Positions 8,941 to 17,151 of a stretch of 64,000 nt of DNA are shown here, in pieces. The position numbers and the translations under genes were made by a program. Source of the DNA: Oscillospiraceae bacterium (lineage in GTDB: Bacteria > Bacillota > Clostridia > Oscillospirales > Oscillospiraceae); assembly GCA_022800525.1 (NCBI GenBank), contig JAAWQM010000004.1, positions 1 through 64,000 of the forward strand, in the 5' to 3' direction. The notes under the pieces were generated by a model, which made no database searches, had not been told where the DNA came from, and saw only the letters and a program-made list of their open reading frames with translations. Every line of letters starts with the position of its first letter. The stretch's first letter is position 1.

Positions 8941-9025
8941 AGGGCGGCTGCGTGTTGACCGCTGCCCAAACCCGCCAGGGCCTTGCCCTGGATCCACCAC
9001 CCTTTGATAAGGGTGGACCCAAACT
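8941..9025. repeat. Intergenic hairpin repeat, copy 2 (inverted)
   Basis: On the minus strand this reads GGGTCCACCC, hairpin, ATCCAGGGC/GCCCTGG hairpin, CGGGTTTGGGC. This is the same plan as 1664-1740 in the opposite direction. It separates the regulator from the ROK kinase. The AT-rich block 8895-8940 probably holds the divergent promoters, but no clear pair can be assigned. Confidence 0.55.
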
Positions 9026-9080
9026 TTATTCTGATTAGCGCAATGCTTCTTAGAAATTTCATGAAAGAGGAGTTGATGAT

Positions 9081-9974
9081 ATGCCGCTGTTTGGCGCATT
9101 GGAGGCCGGAGGGACAAAGATGGTCTGTGCCGTCGGCAACGCCCAGGGAAAAATCCTGGACCGCGTCAGCATCCCCACCCGCACTCCGGAGGAAACCATG
9201 CCCGGACTGCTGAATTACTTCCGGGGAAAGGACCTGGCGGCCATCGGCATCGGCTGCTTTGGGCCCATTGACCTGGACCGCCGCTCCCCTGGATACGGTA
9301 CAATCATGTCCTCCCCCAAGCTGAGCTGGCGCAACTTCGCCATCCTCCGCCGGTTTCAGGAGGAACTGGACCTGCCGGTGGGCATCGATACCGACGTGAA
9401 CGCCGCCGCCCTGGGAGAGGCCGTGTGGGGCTGTACCCGGGAGGTGTCCAACAGTATTTATATTACTGTGGGTACCGGCGTGGGACTGGGCGTCATCATC
9501 AATGGCAGGCCATACCATGGTATGATCCATCCGGAGGGTGGACATATCTTCATGGACCGCCGCCCGGACGACCCCATGGTCCGGGGCGTGTGCCCCTACC
9601 ACCCCAACTGCCTGGAGGGTCTGGCCAGCGGTCCGGCCATTGAGCGGCGCTGGGGCCGGAAGGCGGAGGAGCTGGCGGACTGCACCGCCGTCTGGGAGAT
9701 GGAAGCGTACTACATGGCCCAGGCTATTTGCAGCTATATCATGATGATTTCCCCGGAGCGGATCATTCTGGGCGGCGGCGTGATGCATCAGGAGCAGATG
9801 CTCCCCCTGGTCCGCCGTGAGGTCCACCGCCAGCTGCGGGGCTATATCCAGGGAAAGGGCCTGGACGACCTGGACAACTACATTGTCCCGGTGAGCCTGG
9901 GTGATAATCAGGGCGTTATGGGAGCGGTGAAGCTGGCCATGGATGCCTATGCGGAAAATGGAGGCGCATTATGA
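9081..9974 (+). CDS. ROK family sugar kinase (fructokinase/mannokinase type)
   Basis: 297 residues; ATG 9081 follows AAAGAGGAGTTGATGAT. ROK kinases phosphorylate free hexoses at the 6-hydroxyl. Visible: the N-terminal phosphate loop GALEAGGTKMVCAV, the ATP-site GTGVGLGVIING (about 131) and the Zn-binding cluster HPEGGHIF...CPYHPNCLEGLASGPAIE (about 149-182). In this family that cluster is typical of B. subtilis GmuE/YdhR-type fructokinases, several of which also use mannose. Its stop overlaps the manA start, so the two are translationally coupled. A hexokinase feeding mannose-6-phosphate to ManA fits best (inference). Confidence 0.9.
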   Translation: MPLFGALEAGGTKMVCAVGNAQGKILDRVSIPTRTPEETMPGLLNYFRGKDLAAIGIGCFGPIDLDRRSPGYGTIMSSPKLSWRNFAILRRFQEELDLPVGIDTDVNAAALGEAVWGCTREVSNSIYITVGTGVGLGVIINGRPYHGMIHPEGGHIFMDRRPDDPMVRGVCPYHPNCLEGLASGPAIERRWGRKAEELADCTAVWEMEAYYMAQAICSYIMMISPERIILGGGVMHQEQMLPLVRREVHRQLRGYIQGKGLDDLDNYIVPVSLGDNQGVMGAVKLAMDAYAENGGAL

Positions 9975-10909
9975 GCAAAAAAGAAGCGATTCGTCTGGAG
10001 CCGGTGCTCCAGGAGAAAATCTGGGGCGGCAGCCGCCTGGGCAGCGTATTTGGATACGCCATCCCCAGCGGCCACACCGGCGAGTGCTGGGCTATCAGCG
10101 GCCACGCCAACGGGGACTGCCCGGTTGCAAACCCGGAGTACGCCGGGGAGACCCTGGGGTCCCTTTGGAAGAAGCAGCCGGAGCTGTTCGGGAATGTGGG
10201 GGGTGAGACCTTCCCCCTGCTGATCAAGATTATAGACGCCAAGGACGACCTGAGCATCCAGGTCCACCCCAACGACGAGTATGCCAGGGTTCATGAGAAC
10301 GGCGCGCTGGGGAAGACAGAGTGCTGGTATGTGCTGGACTGCGACCCGGGAGCGTCAATCATCATCGGCCACAACGCCGCCAGTCCCGCAGAAATGCGGG
10401 AGATGGTGGAGCAGGAGCGGTGGACGGAGCTTCTCCGGGAGGTGCCCATTCAGAAGGGGGACTTCTTCCAGATTGACCCCGGCTGCCTTCACGCCATCAA
10501 GGGCGGCACCCTGATTCTGGAGACCCAGCAGAGCAGCGACGTGACCTACCGCTTCTATGACTATGGGCGGCTGGAAAACGGCAAGCCCCGGGCTCTGCAC
10601 ATTGAGCAGAGTCTGGCTGTGACCCAGGCCCCCTTCCAGCCCCATCCCATTCACCGGGAGACCGTCCGGGAGGGCGGGGCCCAGGTGACAAGGCTGGTGG
10701 CGTGTCCCTACTACACCGTGTTCCGCGTGGAGGTGGACGGTCTGTGGGAAAAGGACTGGGACCAGCCCTTTGTCAACGTCAGCGTTATCGGCGGCGAGGG
10801 CGTCCTGGACGGACAGAAGGTGAAAAAAGGCGATCACCTGCTCCTGCCGGCCGGGTACGGGAAGATGAGCCTGGAGGGTACGCTGGAGCTGATCTGCTCC
10901 CATTTGTAG
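9971..10909 (+). CDS. manA: Mannose-6-phosphate isomerase, class I
   Basis: 312 residues, starting within the ATGA overlap with the upstream kinase. It interconverts mannose-6-phosphate and fructose-6-phosphate, bringing mannose into glycolysis. Class I cupin features are present: EKIWGG near the N-terminus and the metal-site series IQVHPNDE (about 96), KTECWY (about 116) and CLHAIKGGTLILETQQSSDVTYR (about 172). The length matches the short Firmicutes form. Kinase plus isomerase together are what a cell needs to use the mannose released by GH38. GH130 would instead give mannose-1-phosphate, which needs a mutase not seen here. Confidence 0.94.
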   Translation: MSKKEAIRLEPVLQEKIWGGSRLGSVFGYAIPSGHTGECWAISGHANGDCPVANPEYAGETLGSLWKKQPELFGNVGGETFPLLIKIIDAKDDLSIQVHPNDEYARVHENGALGKTECWYVLDCDPGASIIIGHNAASPAEMREMVEQERWTELLREVPIQKGDFFQIDPGCLHAIKGGTLILETQQSSDVTYRFYDYGRLENGKPRALHIEQSLAVTQAPFQPHPIHRETVREGGAQVTRLVACPYYTVFRVEVDGLWEKDWDQPFVNVSVIGGEGVLDGQKVKKGDHLLLPAGYGKMSLEGTLELICSHL

Positions 10910-10962
10910 AACAGAACCGGAATTATACGAAACATCATATACGAAAAATGGAGGAGATAACC

Positions 10963-12420
10963 ATGGCACAGGTTACTTTTGCGCCCAAGCGGTACGAGAA
11001 GACAGGCGGGACATGGACGCCCAGCGGCAATGGCCGGGTGCTCCTGATGAGCGGAGGCGCGTCCTGGGAGGAGCTGGCCGCCTGCGTGAACGTGCTGGGG
11101 GAGGAGTATCCCCAGGCGGCTGCCGCTCCCCAGCTGCGGGATGTGGAGCCAATTGACGGCGATCTGGTGATCCGGGTGGGCGAGCCCAGTGAGCTGGCGG
11201 GCGTGGAGACCTTCCAGGAGGGCTATGTCATCCGGGCCGGCGCTGTGGTGGAGCTGACCGCACAGTCCCTGCGGGCGGTGATGTACGGCCTGCGCACCAT
11301 CATGGAGGCGCTGGAGCAGGGCGGTCTGGACTGCGGCGTCATTGTGGACTGGCCCGATACCGGTGAGCGGTCCCTGCATCTGGATGCCGGACGGAAGTAC
11401 TACACCAAGGATTGGATCATTGCCCGCATCCGCGACCTGTCCCGGAACCGGATGAACATGCTGTGGCTTCATTTCTCGGAGAATGAGGGCTTCCGCATCG
11501 CCAGCGACAAGCATCCTGAGCTGCCCTCCCTCCAGCACCTGAGCAAGGACGAGGTGCGGGAGATCATCCGCGCGGCCAACGCCTACCATATTGACATCAA
11601 CCCCGCCCTGGACTGCCCCGGACACCTGGGTCAGGCCCTCCAGGAGCATCCCCGGTGGCGGCTGGACCGGGAGTTCACGGAGCCCCTGTGGTCCGCCCTG
11701 GACGTGACCCAGCGGTCTGCCCGCGATTTCGTCCTGGACCTGATCGACGAGTACACGGAGCTGTTCGCCGGGTCCAAGGCGTTCCACATCGGCGGCGACG
11801 AGTTCATCGATTTCAACCATTTTGAGCTTTTCCCCAAGATGGAGGTTTTTGCCAAGGAGAAGCTGGGTCCCGACTGCGGCGGCGTGGACGCGTACGTGGA
11901 TTTCCTCAACGAGGTCATCGCCCGCGTCAAGTCCAAGGGCTTCCAGGTCCGGGTGTGGAACGACGGCCTGTTCCGGCCCGATCTGGCGGAGCGCGTGAAG
12001 CTGGCCCAGGATGTGCAGATTGCCTTCTGGAGCAACTGGGACAAGGGGATGGCGCCCCTTCAGACCTTCCTGGACCGTGGGTATCAGGTGGTGAACTACC
12101 ACTCGGATGTGCTCTACTATATCCTGCTCCAGCGCCAGGGCTATAGCGACCCCAGCCCGGAAAAGATCATGAACCAGTGGAATCCCTCCGTCTTCCCCAC
12201 CCACCCCATCCACGGCCAGCAGGTGATTTCCGGGGACGGCGCGAAGCAGTTCCTGGGCAGCTGTTACTCCATCTGGAGCGACTGGCCGGATCTCCAGACC
12301 GAGGAAGAGGTGGACCAACGCAGCCGGGACTCCATCCGCGCCTTCGGCGCACGGTGCTGGAGCTGGCGGGATAACGCGCCAGCCGCGCCTGCAGGGGCGA
12401 GTCGGAAGCAAAGCGAATGA
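10963..12420 (+). CDS. GH20 beta-N-acetylhexosaminidase
   Basis: 485 residues. ATG 10963 is chosen because GGAGGAG (10950-10956) precedes it at good spacing; the longer frame upstream runs through manA. GH20 enzymes remove terminal beta-GlcNAc/GalNAc by substrate-assisted catalysis. The GH20b-like N-terminal domain covers about 1-125. The barrel follows, with RSLHLDAGRKY (about 135), ALDCPGHLGQAL and HIGGDEF near residue 275, whose Asp-Glu pair is the catalytic signature. There is no signal peptide. It closes the manA operon and is followed by a strong terminator. The extreme C-terminus (APAAPAGASRKQSE) looks like read-through extension rather than folded domain. Confidence 0.93.
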   Translation: MAQVTFAPKRYEKTGGTWTPSGNGRVLLMSGGASWEELAACVNVLGEEYPQAAAAPQLRDVEPIDGDLVIRVGEPSELAGVETFQEGYVIRAGAVVELTAQSLRAVMYGLRTIMEALEQGGLDCGVIVDWPDTGERSLHLDAGRKYYTKDWIIARIRDLSRNRMNMLWLHFSENEGFRIASDKHPELPSLQHLSKDEVREIIRAANAYHIDINPALDCPGHLGQALQEHPRWRLDREFTEPLWSALDVTQRSARDFVLDLIDEYTELFAGSKAFHIGGDEFIDFNHFELFPKMEVFAKEKLGPDCGGVDAYVDFLNEVIARVKSKGFQVRVWNDGLFRPDLAERVKLAQDVQIAFWSNWDKGMAPLQTFLDRGYQVVNYHSDVLYYILLQRQGYSDPSPEKIMNQWNPSVFPTHPIHGQQVISGDGAKQFLGSCYSIWSDWPDLQTEEEVDQRSRDSIRAFGARCWSWRDNAPAAPAGASRKQSE

Positions 12421-12429
12421 CAGCCGAGA

Positions 12430-12469
12430 GCCCCTGATGTGGAGGGAAACTCTACATCAGGGGCCTTTT
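12430..12469 (+). terminator. Terminator of the ROK-manA-GH20 operon
   Basis: GCCCCTGATGTGGAG pairs with CTCTACATCAGGGGC around a short GGAAA loop, followed by CTTTTCC. Confidence 0.85.
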
Positions 12470-12497
12470 CCGCTGCCGGAATGCCAGGGGCGGCGGT

Positions 12498-12653
12498 CAG
12501 TCCTTCTCTTGAAACAGTTCATGGGGCTCCACACCCAGCGCGCTGGTGATGGCAAAGACCACATCCAAGGATACAGCGCAGTCAGCATTTTCATTCTGCG
12601 CGACAGCTTTTCGGACAAACAGCAGGGCCGTTGAACGAGCAAACTTTTTGTTA
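12498..12653 (-). pseudogene. Remnant of an XRE-type HTH regulator (C-terminal end only)
   Basis: On the minus strand the frame ending at TGA (12500-12498) reads NENADCAVSLDVVFAITSALGV then EPHELFQEKD. This matches the end of a Cro/CI-type helix-turn-helix domain (usual form IENGKANPSLDTLxKIAxALGVEPHELF). The preceding recognition-helix sequence (KKFARSTALLFVRKAVAQ) is not recognisable, and no start codon or ribosome site precedes it. I read it as a 5'-truncated, decayed regulator gene. Nothing else is seen between 12654 and the MATE promoter. Confidence 0.5.
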
Positions 12654-12825
12654 ACAAACTATGAATAAAGCTGCATTTGTCACGTTCGGAGCAAACAAAA
12701 GCGCAAAACAAATGTTTGTTTTGCGCAAACCAGGGTGAAATCTGGGCATAGAGATATGCCTATCCTTGCTCTATACCGATTTTGTTCACATCCATTCAAA
12801 TACCCTGGAATTTCTGTTTTCTCCC

Positions 12826-12854
12826 TTGTGTTCCTCATATTGATATGTTATGAT
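12826..12854 (+). promoter_or_regulatory. Promoter of the first MATE gene
   Basis: TTGTGT (12826-12831), 17-bp spacer, TATGAT (12849-12854), about 48 bases before the start codon. Confidence 0.65.
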
Positions 12855-12901
12855 GAAATTTACACAATAAGAAGAACAAATGAACAGAGAGGAGCATCCC
12901 A

Positions 12902-14296
12902 GTGAAATTGAAAGAACTTTTCAGTGCCCACGACATGACCCAGGGCCCGCCCTGGCAGCGTATCATGGAATTCGCCGTACCCATGCTGATCGGCAATCTG
13001 GCGCAGCAGCTCTACAACACCGCCGACTCCATTGTTGTCGGCAAGTACGTGGGGCTGAACGCCCTGGCCGCCGTCGGCAGCGCGTCCCCCATTCTGAACC
13101 TGCTGCTGGCGCTGTTCGTGGGCGTCTCCACCGGCGCGGGCATCGTGGTCTCCCAGTACTTCGGCGCGGGGGACCGGGAGAAGCTCAGCCGGTCCATCGG
13201 CAACTGCATCACCCTGGCGGCCATTGCCTCCATCGTCTCAATGGTCATCGGCGCCGCCATTACGATGCCTCTCCTGCGCCTGCTGGACACCCCCGCCTCC
13301 ATCATCGACTGGTGCGGCGGATATCTGATGATTTTCTTCCTGGGCTCCGCCGGATTTACCTTCTACAACATTCTCTCCGGCATCCTGCGGGGTATGGGAG
13401 ACTCCTTTTCCGCATTGGGCTTCCTGCTGGTGGCCACGGTGCTGAACATCGGCATGGACGTGTGGTTCGTGGCGGGCTTCCGCATGGGCGTACCCGGCGT
13501 GGCGCTGGCTACCGTGCTGGCCCAGGGGATCTCCGCGATCCTGTGCCTCATCAAGCTGCTGAGAATGCGCGAGGTGTTTGACCTGCGCCCCGCCCACCTC
13601 CGCCTGCGGCGGGACGCCGCCATGCGAATTCTCCGTATCGGCGTGCCCTCCGGCATCACCCAGGCCATCATGTCCGTAGCCATGCTGGTGGTTCAGTCCC
13701 TGACCAACAGCATGGGGGAACTGGTCATCGCCTGCAACGTCATCATCATGCGGGTGGATGGCTTCGCCATGATGCCCAACATGACCTTCGGCCAGGCGAT
13801 GAGCGTCTACACCGGCCAGAACGTGGGCGCGGGGAAGACCGACCGGGTAAAGGCAGGACTGAAGCAGGGGACCCTGATTGCGGTGGGCTTCGCCTGCGTC
13901 ATCACCACATGCCTTCTGTTTTTCAACAAGTACATGTTCGCTCTGTTTACGGACAGCGCGGAGGCCATTGATCTGGCGGGACGGATGATGCGGATCATGG
14001 CCGCCGGGTATATCACCATCGCCGTCACCCAGGTGCTGGGCGGTATCATGCGGGGCGCGGGAGACACCGTGACCCCCATGTGGATCTCCCTGTTCACAAC
14101 CATCGGCCTGCGGGTGCCCGTGGCTTATATCCTGGCGTGGTTCACCCGCTGCCCGGAGTGGCCCAACGGACGGCCTGAAGCCCTTTCCATCTCCCTGCTA
14201 GTGCCGTGGGTGCTGGGCGCGGTGATCTCCGCCGTCGCCTTCCGCCGGGGAAAGTGGCAGGGAAACCTTGCGGCGCAGAGCTTCCAGCAGGACTAG
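12902..14296 (+). CDS. MATE family efflux transporter
   Basis: 464 residues, GTG start 12902 behind GAGAGGAG (12887-12894). MATE proteins export cationic drugs or metabolites using Na+ or H+ gradients. The protein has about 12 hydrophobic helices. Each half begins with the family pattern: MEFAVPMLIGNLAQQLYNTADSIVVGKYVG (about 20-50) and, in the second half, RIGVPSGITQAIMSVAMLVVQ. SGILRGMGDS and GGIMRGAGDT mark the repeated loop. It is monocistronic, with its own promoter and terminator. Substrate unknown. Confidence 0.93.
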   Translation: MKLKELFSAHDMTQGPPWQRIMEFAVPMLIGNLAQQLYNTADSIVVGKYVGLNALAAVGSASPILNLLLALFVGVSTGAGIVVSQYFGAGDREKLSRSIGNCITLAAIASIVSMVIGAAITMPLLRLLDTPASIIDWCGGYLMIFFLGSAGFTFYNILSGILRGMGDSFSALGFLLVATVLNIGMDVWFVAGFRMGVPGVALATVLAQGISAILCLIKLLRMREVFDLRPAHLRLRRDAAMRILRIGVPSGITQAIMSVAMLVVQSLTNSMGELVIACNVIIMRVDGFAMMPNMTFGQAMSVYTGQNVGAGKTDRVKAGLKQGTLIAVGFACVITTCLLFFNKYMFALFTDSAEAIDLAGRMMRIMAAGYITIAVTQVLGGIMRGAGDTVTPMWISLFTTIGLRVPVAYILAWFTRCPEWPNGRPEALSISLLVPWVLGAVISAVAFRRGKWQGNLAAQSFQQD

Positions 14297-14320
14297 CGGA
14301 GGAAAGCGCCGGACAGATGC

Positions 14321-14358
14321 AGCCCCGTGCTCAAATTTTGGGCATGGGGCTTTTTTTG
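14321..14358 (+). terminator. Terminator of the first MATE gene
   Basis: AGCCCCGTGC (14321-14330) pairs with GCATGGGGCT (14342-14351, one G-T pair), followed by TTTTTTG. Confidence 0.85.
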
Positions 14359-14362
14359 TCTG

Positions 14363-14391
14363 TTTTCAGGAAAATCATGATGTGGTATCCT
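14363..14391 (+). promoter_or_regulatory. Probable promoter of the radical SAM operon
   Basis: TTTTCA (14363-14368), 17-bp spacer, TATCCT (14386-14391), immediately after the preceding terminator. Confidence 0.45.
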
Positions 14392-14453
14392 GCGAACATA
14401 GAGGATACGAGGCCCCCCCGGCAAGACAAGACAGATTTTATGGAGGACATATC

Positions 14454-15827
14454 ATGATATCGAAACATCTGACCAAGCTGGGCTTGAAGACTGCTTTCAA
14501 CTACATCGAGAAGGACCCTGAGCAGAATCTCCCCAAGCTGATGACCTGGGTGGACAGGCTGGCCGGAAGCGGCCCCGACAGCTTTGAGCCCCAACGGGAC
14601 GCCTTCCGCGCCGTCATCAACGATCCAAGCAACAACATGCACCAGCTCATGATGAACATTTTCCAGGATGTGGACAACGGCGTGCTGAAGGCCGTCTTTG
14701 AGAATTTCTTCCTCAATGCCAACATCATTGGCTGGCCCATCCAGGAGGAGATGCGCAAAAAGTACAACTGCAACATCCCCTGGGCGATCCTTCTGGACCC
14801 TACCAGCGCCTGCAACCTGCGCTGCACCGGCTGCTGGGCCGCCGAGTACGGCAACAAGCTGAACCTGAGCTTTGAGGAGATCGACTCCATCATCCGGCAG
14901 GGCAAGGAGCTGGGCGTCTACATGTACATCTACACCGGCGGCGAGCCCCTGGTCCGCAAGAAGGACCTGATCCGCCTGTGCGAGAAGCACGCCGACTGCC
15001 AGTTCCTGGCCTTCACCAATGCCACCCTTATCGACGAAGCCTTTGCGGACGATATGCTGCGTGTGAAGAACTTCATGCCCGCCATCAGCCTGGAGGGGTT
15101 TGAGGAGGCCACCGACGGACGGCGGGGCGGCGGCGTGTACCAGAAGGTGGTTGCGGCGATGGAGCTCCTCAAGGAGAAGCGGCTGCCCTTCGGCATTTCC
15201 GCCTGCTACACCAGCCAGAACCTGGATTCCATCAGCTCCAACGCGTTTATCAACCAGCTGGCGGAGTGGGGCGCCCGGTTCATCTGGTACTTCCACTACA
15301 TGCCCGTGGGCAATGACGCCGCCCCCGAGCTGCTGCCCAACCCCCAGCAGCGTGAGCGGATGTATCACCGCATCCGGGAAATCCGCGCCACCAAGCCCAT
15401 TTTCGCCATGGACTTCCAGAACGACGGCGAGTATGTGGGCGGGTGCATCGCCGGAGGACGGCGGTACCTCCATATCAACGCCAACGGCGATGTGGACCCC
15501 TGCGTGTTCATCCACTACTCCGACTCCAACATCCGGGAGAAATCCCTGCTGGAATGCCTGCAAAGCCCCGTCTTCATGGCCTACCACAACGGCCAGCCCT
15601 TCAACGAGAACCACCTGCGCCCCTGCCCCATGCTGGAAAATCCGGAGCTGCTGCGGAAAATGGTCAAGGAGACCGGGGCGCACTCCACCGACCTCCAGTC
15701 CCCGGAGTGCGTGGACCACCTGTGCGGCAAATGCGAGTCCTACGCCCGGCGCTGGAAGCCGGAGGCGGACCGCCTGTGGGCCGCCAGCGAGGCGGAGAAG
15801 CGGGAGCGGGCGAAGAAGGGCGCGTGA
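14454..15827 (+). CDS. Radical SAM protein with C-terminal SPASM-like cysteines
   Basis: 457 residues. ATG 14454 follows TATGGAGGACATATC; the longer frame upstream overlaps the terminator and is not used. The radical SAM cluster motif is CNLRCTGC at about residue 118, followed by YIYTGGEPLV (SAM-binding GGE). C-terminal cysteines (GGCIAGG, DPCVFIH, CPMLE, then CVDHLCGKC) could bind an auxiliary iron-sulfur cluster. An N-terminal segment of about 100 residues precedes the barrel. The reaction is unknown; this architecture occurs in maturation and lipid-modifying radical SAM families. The gene stops 25 bases before a VTT-domain membrane protein, suggesting a membrane-linked role (inference). 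Confidence 0.88.
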   Translation: MISKHLTKLGLKTAFNYIEKDPEQNLPKLMTWVDRLAGSGPDSFEPQRDAFRAVINDPSNNMHQLMMNIFQDVDNGVLKAVFENFFLNANIIGWPIQEEMRKKYNCNIPWAILLDPTSACNLRCTGCWAAEYGNKLNLSFEEIDSIIRQGKELGVYMYIYTGGEPLVRKKDLIRLCEKHADCQFLAFTNATLIDEAFADDMLRVKNFMPAISLEGFEEATDGRRGGGVYQKVVAAMELLKEKRLPFGISACYTSQNLDSISSNAFINQLAEWGARFIWYFHYMPVGNDAAPELLPNPQQRERMYHRIREIRATKPIFAMDFQNDGEYVGGCIAGGRRYLHINANGDVDPCVFIHYSDSNIREKSLLECLQSPVFMAYHNGQPFNENHLRPCPMLENPELLRKMVKETGAHSTDLQSPECVDHLCGKCESYARRWKPEADRLWAASEAEKRERAKKGA

Positions 15828-15852
15828 CGAATTGTGAAAACGGAGGCGGCCT

Positions 15853-16530
15853 ATGCCGAAGAACGACTGGGGAAAGAAGCTCCTCCAATCAAGGAAATAC
15901 AAAATCATCATTTTCTGCCTCTGGCTGGTTATCCTTGGCGTCTGCCTCCTCTGCCGGGACCAGTTTTCTGTGGAGCGCGTCCTGTGGGCGTCGCCGCAGA
16001 ATCTGCTGCTGGCCGCGCTGTTCATGATGGCGCTGTTCGCGCTGAAGAGCATGAGTATCTTTATCTACAGCGGCATCTTCTTTGCCGCCTCCGGGATTCT
16101 CTTTCCCCTGCCCGCGGCTATTCTGGTGAATTTTCTGGGGGCGGCGGTGATGGTATCCCTGCCCTACTGGCTGGGGCGGCAGATGGGCGGCGAGCTGATT
16201 GAAGCTATCGTCCGCAAGTACCCCAAGACGGCAGTCCTGCGGCAGGCCCAGCTCGAAAACCAGCTGTTTCTCTCCTTTATCACCCGGATCATCAATATTC
16301 TGCCCAGCGACATCCTCAGCCTCTACATGGGCGCGTCAGGAATCCACTACGGCAAGTACCTGCTGGGGAGCGTCGCCGGGATGCTGCTGACAATCATTAC
16401 CTTCCCCATTATGGGCTCCAGCGTCACCGATCCTGTCTCCCCGCAGTTCATCGGACCGGCGGCGGTCCAGGCGGCGGTGACGGCTGTGTCCATCGCCGGG
16501 TACGCGGCGTATCTGAGGAGAAGGCGCTGA
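15853..16530 (+). CDS. TVP38/TMEM64 family (VTT/DedA-like) membrane protein
   Basis: 225 residues; ATG 15853 follows GGAGGCGGCCT. Hydrophobic segments lie at about 18-38, 52-72, 76-103, 105-118, 165-190 and 198-218. The VTT signature is visible as IYSGIFFAASGILFPLPAAILVN, then LGAAVMVSLPYWLGR, and RIINILPSDILSLYMGASGIHYGKYL. VTT/DedA proteins are thought to scramble or carry phospholipids or polyprenyl phosphates. It is probably cotranscribed with the radical SAM gene. Substrate unknown. Confidence 0.9.
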   Translation: MPKNDWGKKLLQSRKYKIIIFCLWLVILGVCLLCRDQFSVERVLWASPQNLLLAALFMMALFALKSMSIFIYSGIFFAASGILFPLPAAILVNFLGAAVMVSLPYWLGRQMGGELIEAIVRKYPKTAVLRQAQLENQLFLSFITRIINILPSDILSLYMGASGIHYGKYLLGSVAGMLLTIITFPIMGSSVTDPVSPQFIGPAAVQAAVTAVSIAGYAAYLRRRR

Positions 16531-16535
16531 TTCGG

Positions 16536-16569
16536 AGGTACGCCCCCTGCTCCCGCAGGAGGCGTACCT
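16536..16569 (+). terminator. Hairpin after the VTT gene
   Basis: AGGTACGCC-CCCTGC pairs with GCAGG-AGGCGTACCT around TCCC. There is no clean T-tract (GCTTAAGCCTT follows), so termination strength is uncertain. Confidence 0.5.
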
Positions 16570-16609
16570 GCTTAAGCCTTGCTGTAAAAACTGACGCCCC
16601 GTCACGGCC

Positions 16610-16702
16610 ACAGGGAAATCAATTTTGTAGGGGCGGATATTATCCGCCCCTACACGGATTCTGCTATTCTGAACATTGTGCGTCAGAAATTGATTTCCCT
16701 GT
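16610..16702. mobile_element. MITE-like element with 16-bp terminal inverted repeats
   Basis: ACAGGGAAATCAATTT (16610-16625) and its exact reverse complement (16687-16702) bound 93 bp. Inside is a perfect palindrome, GTAGGGGCGGATA (16627-16639) with TATCCGCCCCTAC (16641-16653), followed by ACGGATTCTGCT. Partial relatives occur at 17053-17077 (end only), 23426-23510 (palindromes) and 51583-51670 (one end plus palindrome). It has no coding capacity. Confidence 0.65.
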
Positions 16703-16747
16703 CACACACTCTGCTACAATGGCGATTTTACATTGAGAGGAGCGCCT

Positions 16748-17110
16748 ATGAAGGTGAAGCTGATTTGTTGTGCTGTAATAGCAGCGATGCTGCTGTGCGG
16801 CTGTCAGGCAAGCGGGGAATCATAAAATATCATGGAAGACCCTCCTGCGTTGGAGCAATCTGAGCAGGAGGCGCCGCCCTCTGATGACAGAGTCAAAGAG
16901 GAGGAAATATCTCTGTATCCCCCGGCCACGCCGGTCTGCGAGTTGGATTTTACGGAAACAGAATCTGTTCCATTTCCCTTTGTGGATGATCTTCTGACAG
17001 ACCCTATAATGAGGCTCCTTCTCTCCGCCGGGCAAGCTCTATTGTTTATGCTGAAAATTGATTTCCGTGTCACGGCCAACAAGGGACTTGCAAACCGGCG
17101 AAAAACGTAG
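16748..17110 (+). pseudogene. Decayed small lipoprotein gene (in-frame TAA)
   Basis: ATG 16748 follows GAGAGGAGCG and encodes a lipoprotein signal, MKVKLICCAVIAAMLLCGC, with lipobox Cys19. It stops at TAA (16823-16825) after 25 residues. The same frame then stays open to 17110 and is rich in Pro/Glu/Asp (MEDPPALEQSEQEAPPSDD), as is usual after a lipoprotein signal. This suggests one nonsense mutation in a single original gene. Its last 20 codons run into a copy of the repeat end found at 16610/16687, so the original C-terminus has probably been replaced. It could still make a 25-residue peptide, but function is doubtful. Confidence 0.55.
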
Positions 17111-17116
17111 TATACT
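17088..17116 (+). promoter_or_regulatory. Promoter of the SprA-like gene
   Basis: TTGCAA (17088-17093), 17-bp spacer, TATACT (17111-17116), 35 bases before the start codon. It lies immediately after the repeat end. Confidence 0.7.
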
Positions 17117-17151
17117 ACTGCCATCAAGTTTTTGTGTTGAGGTGACTGGCT

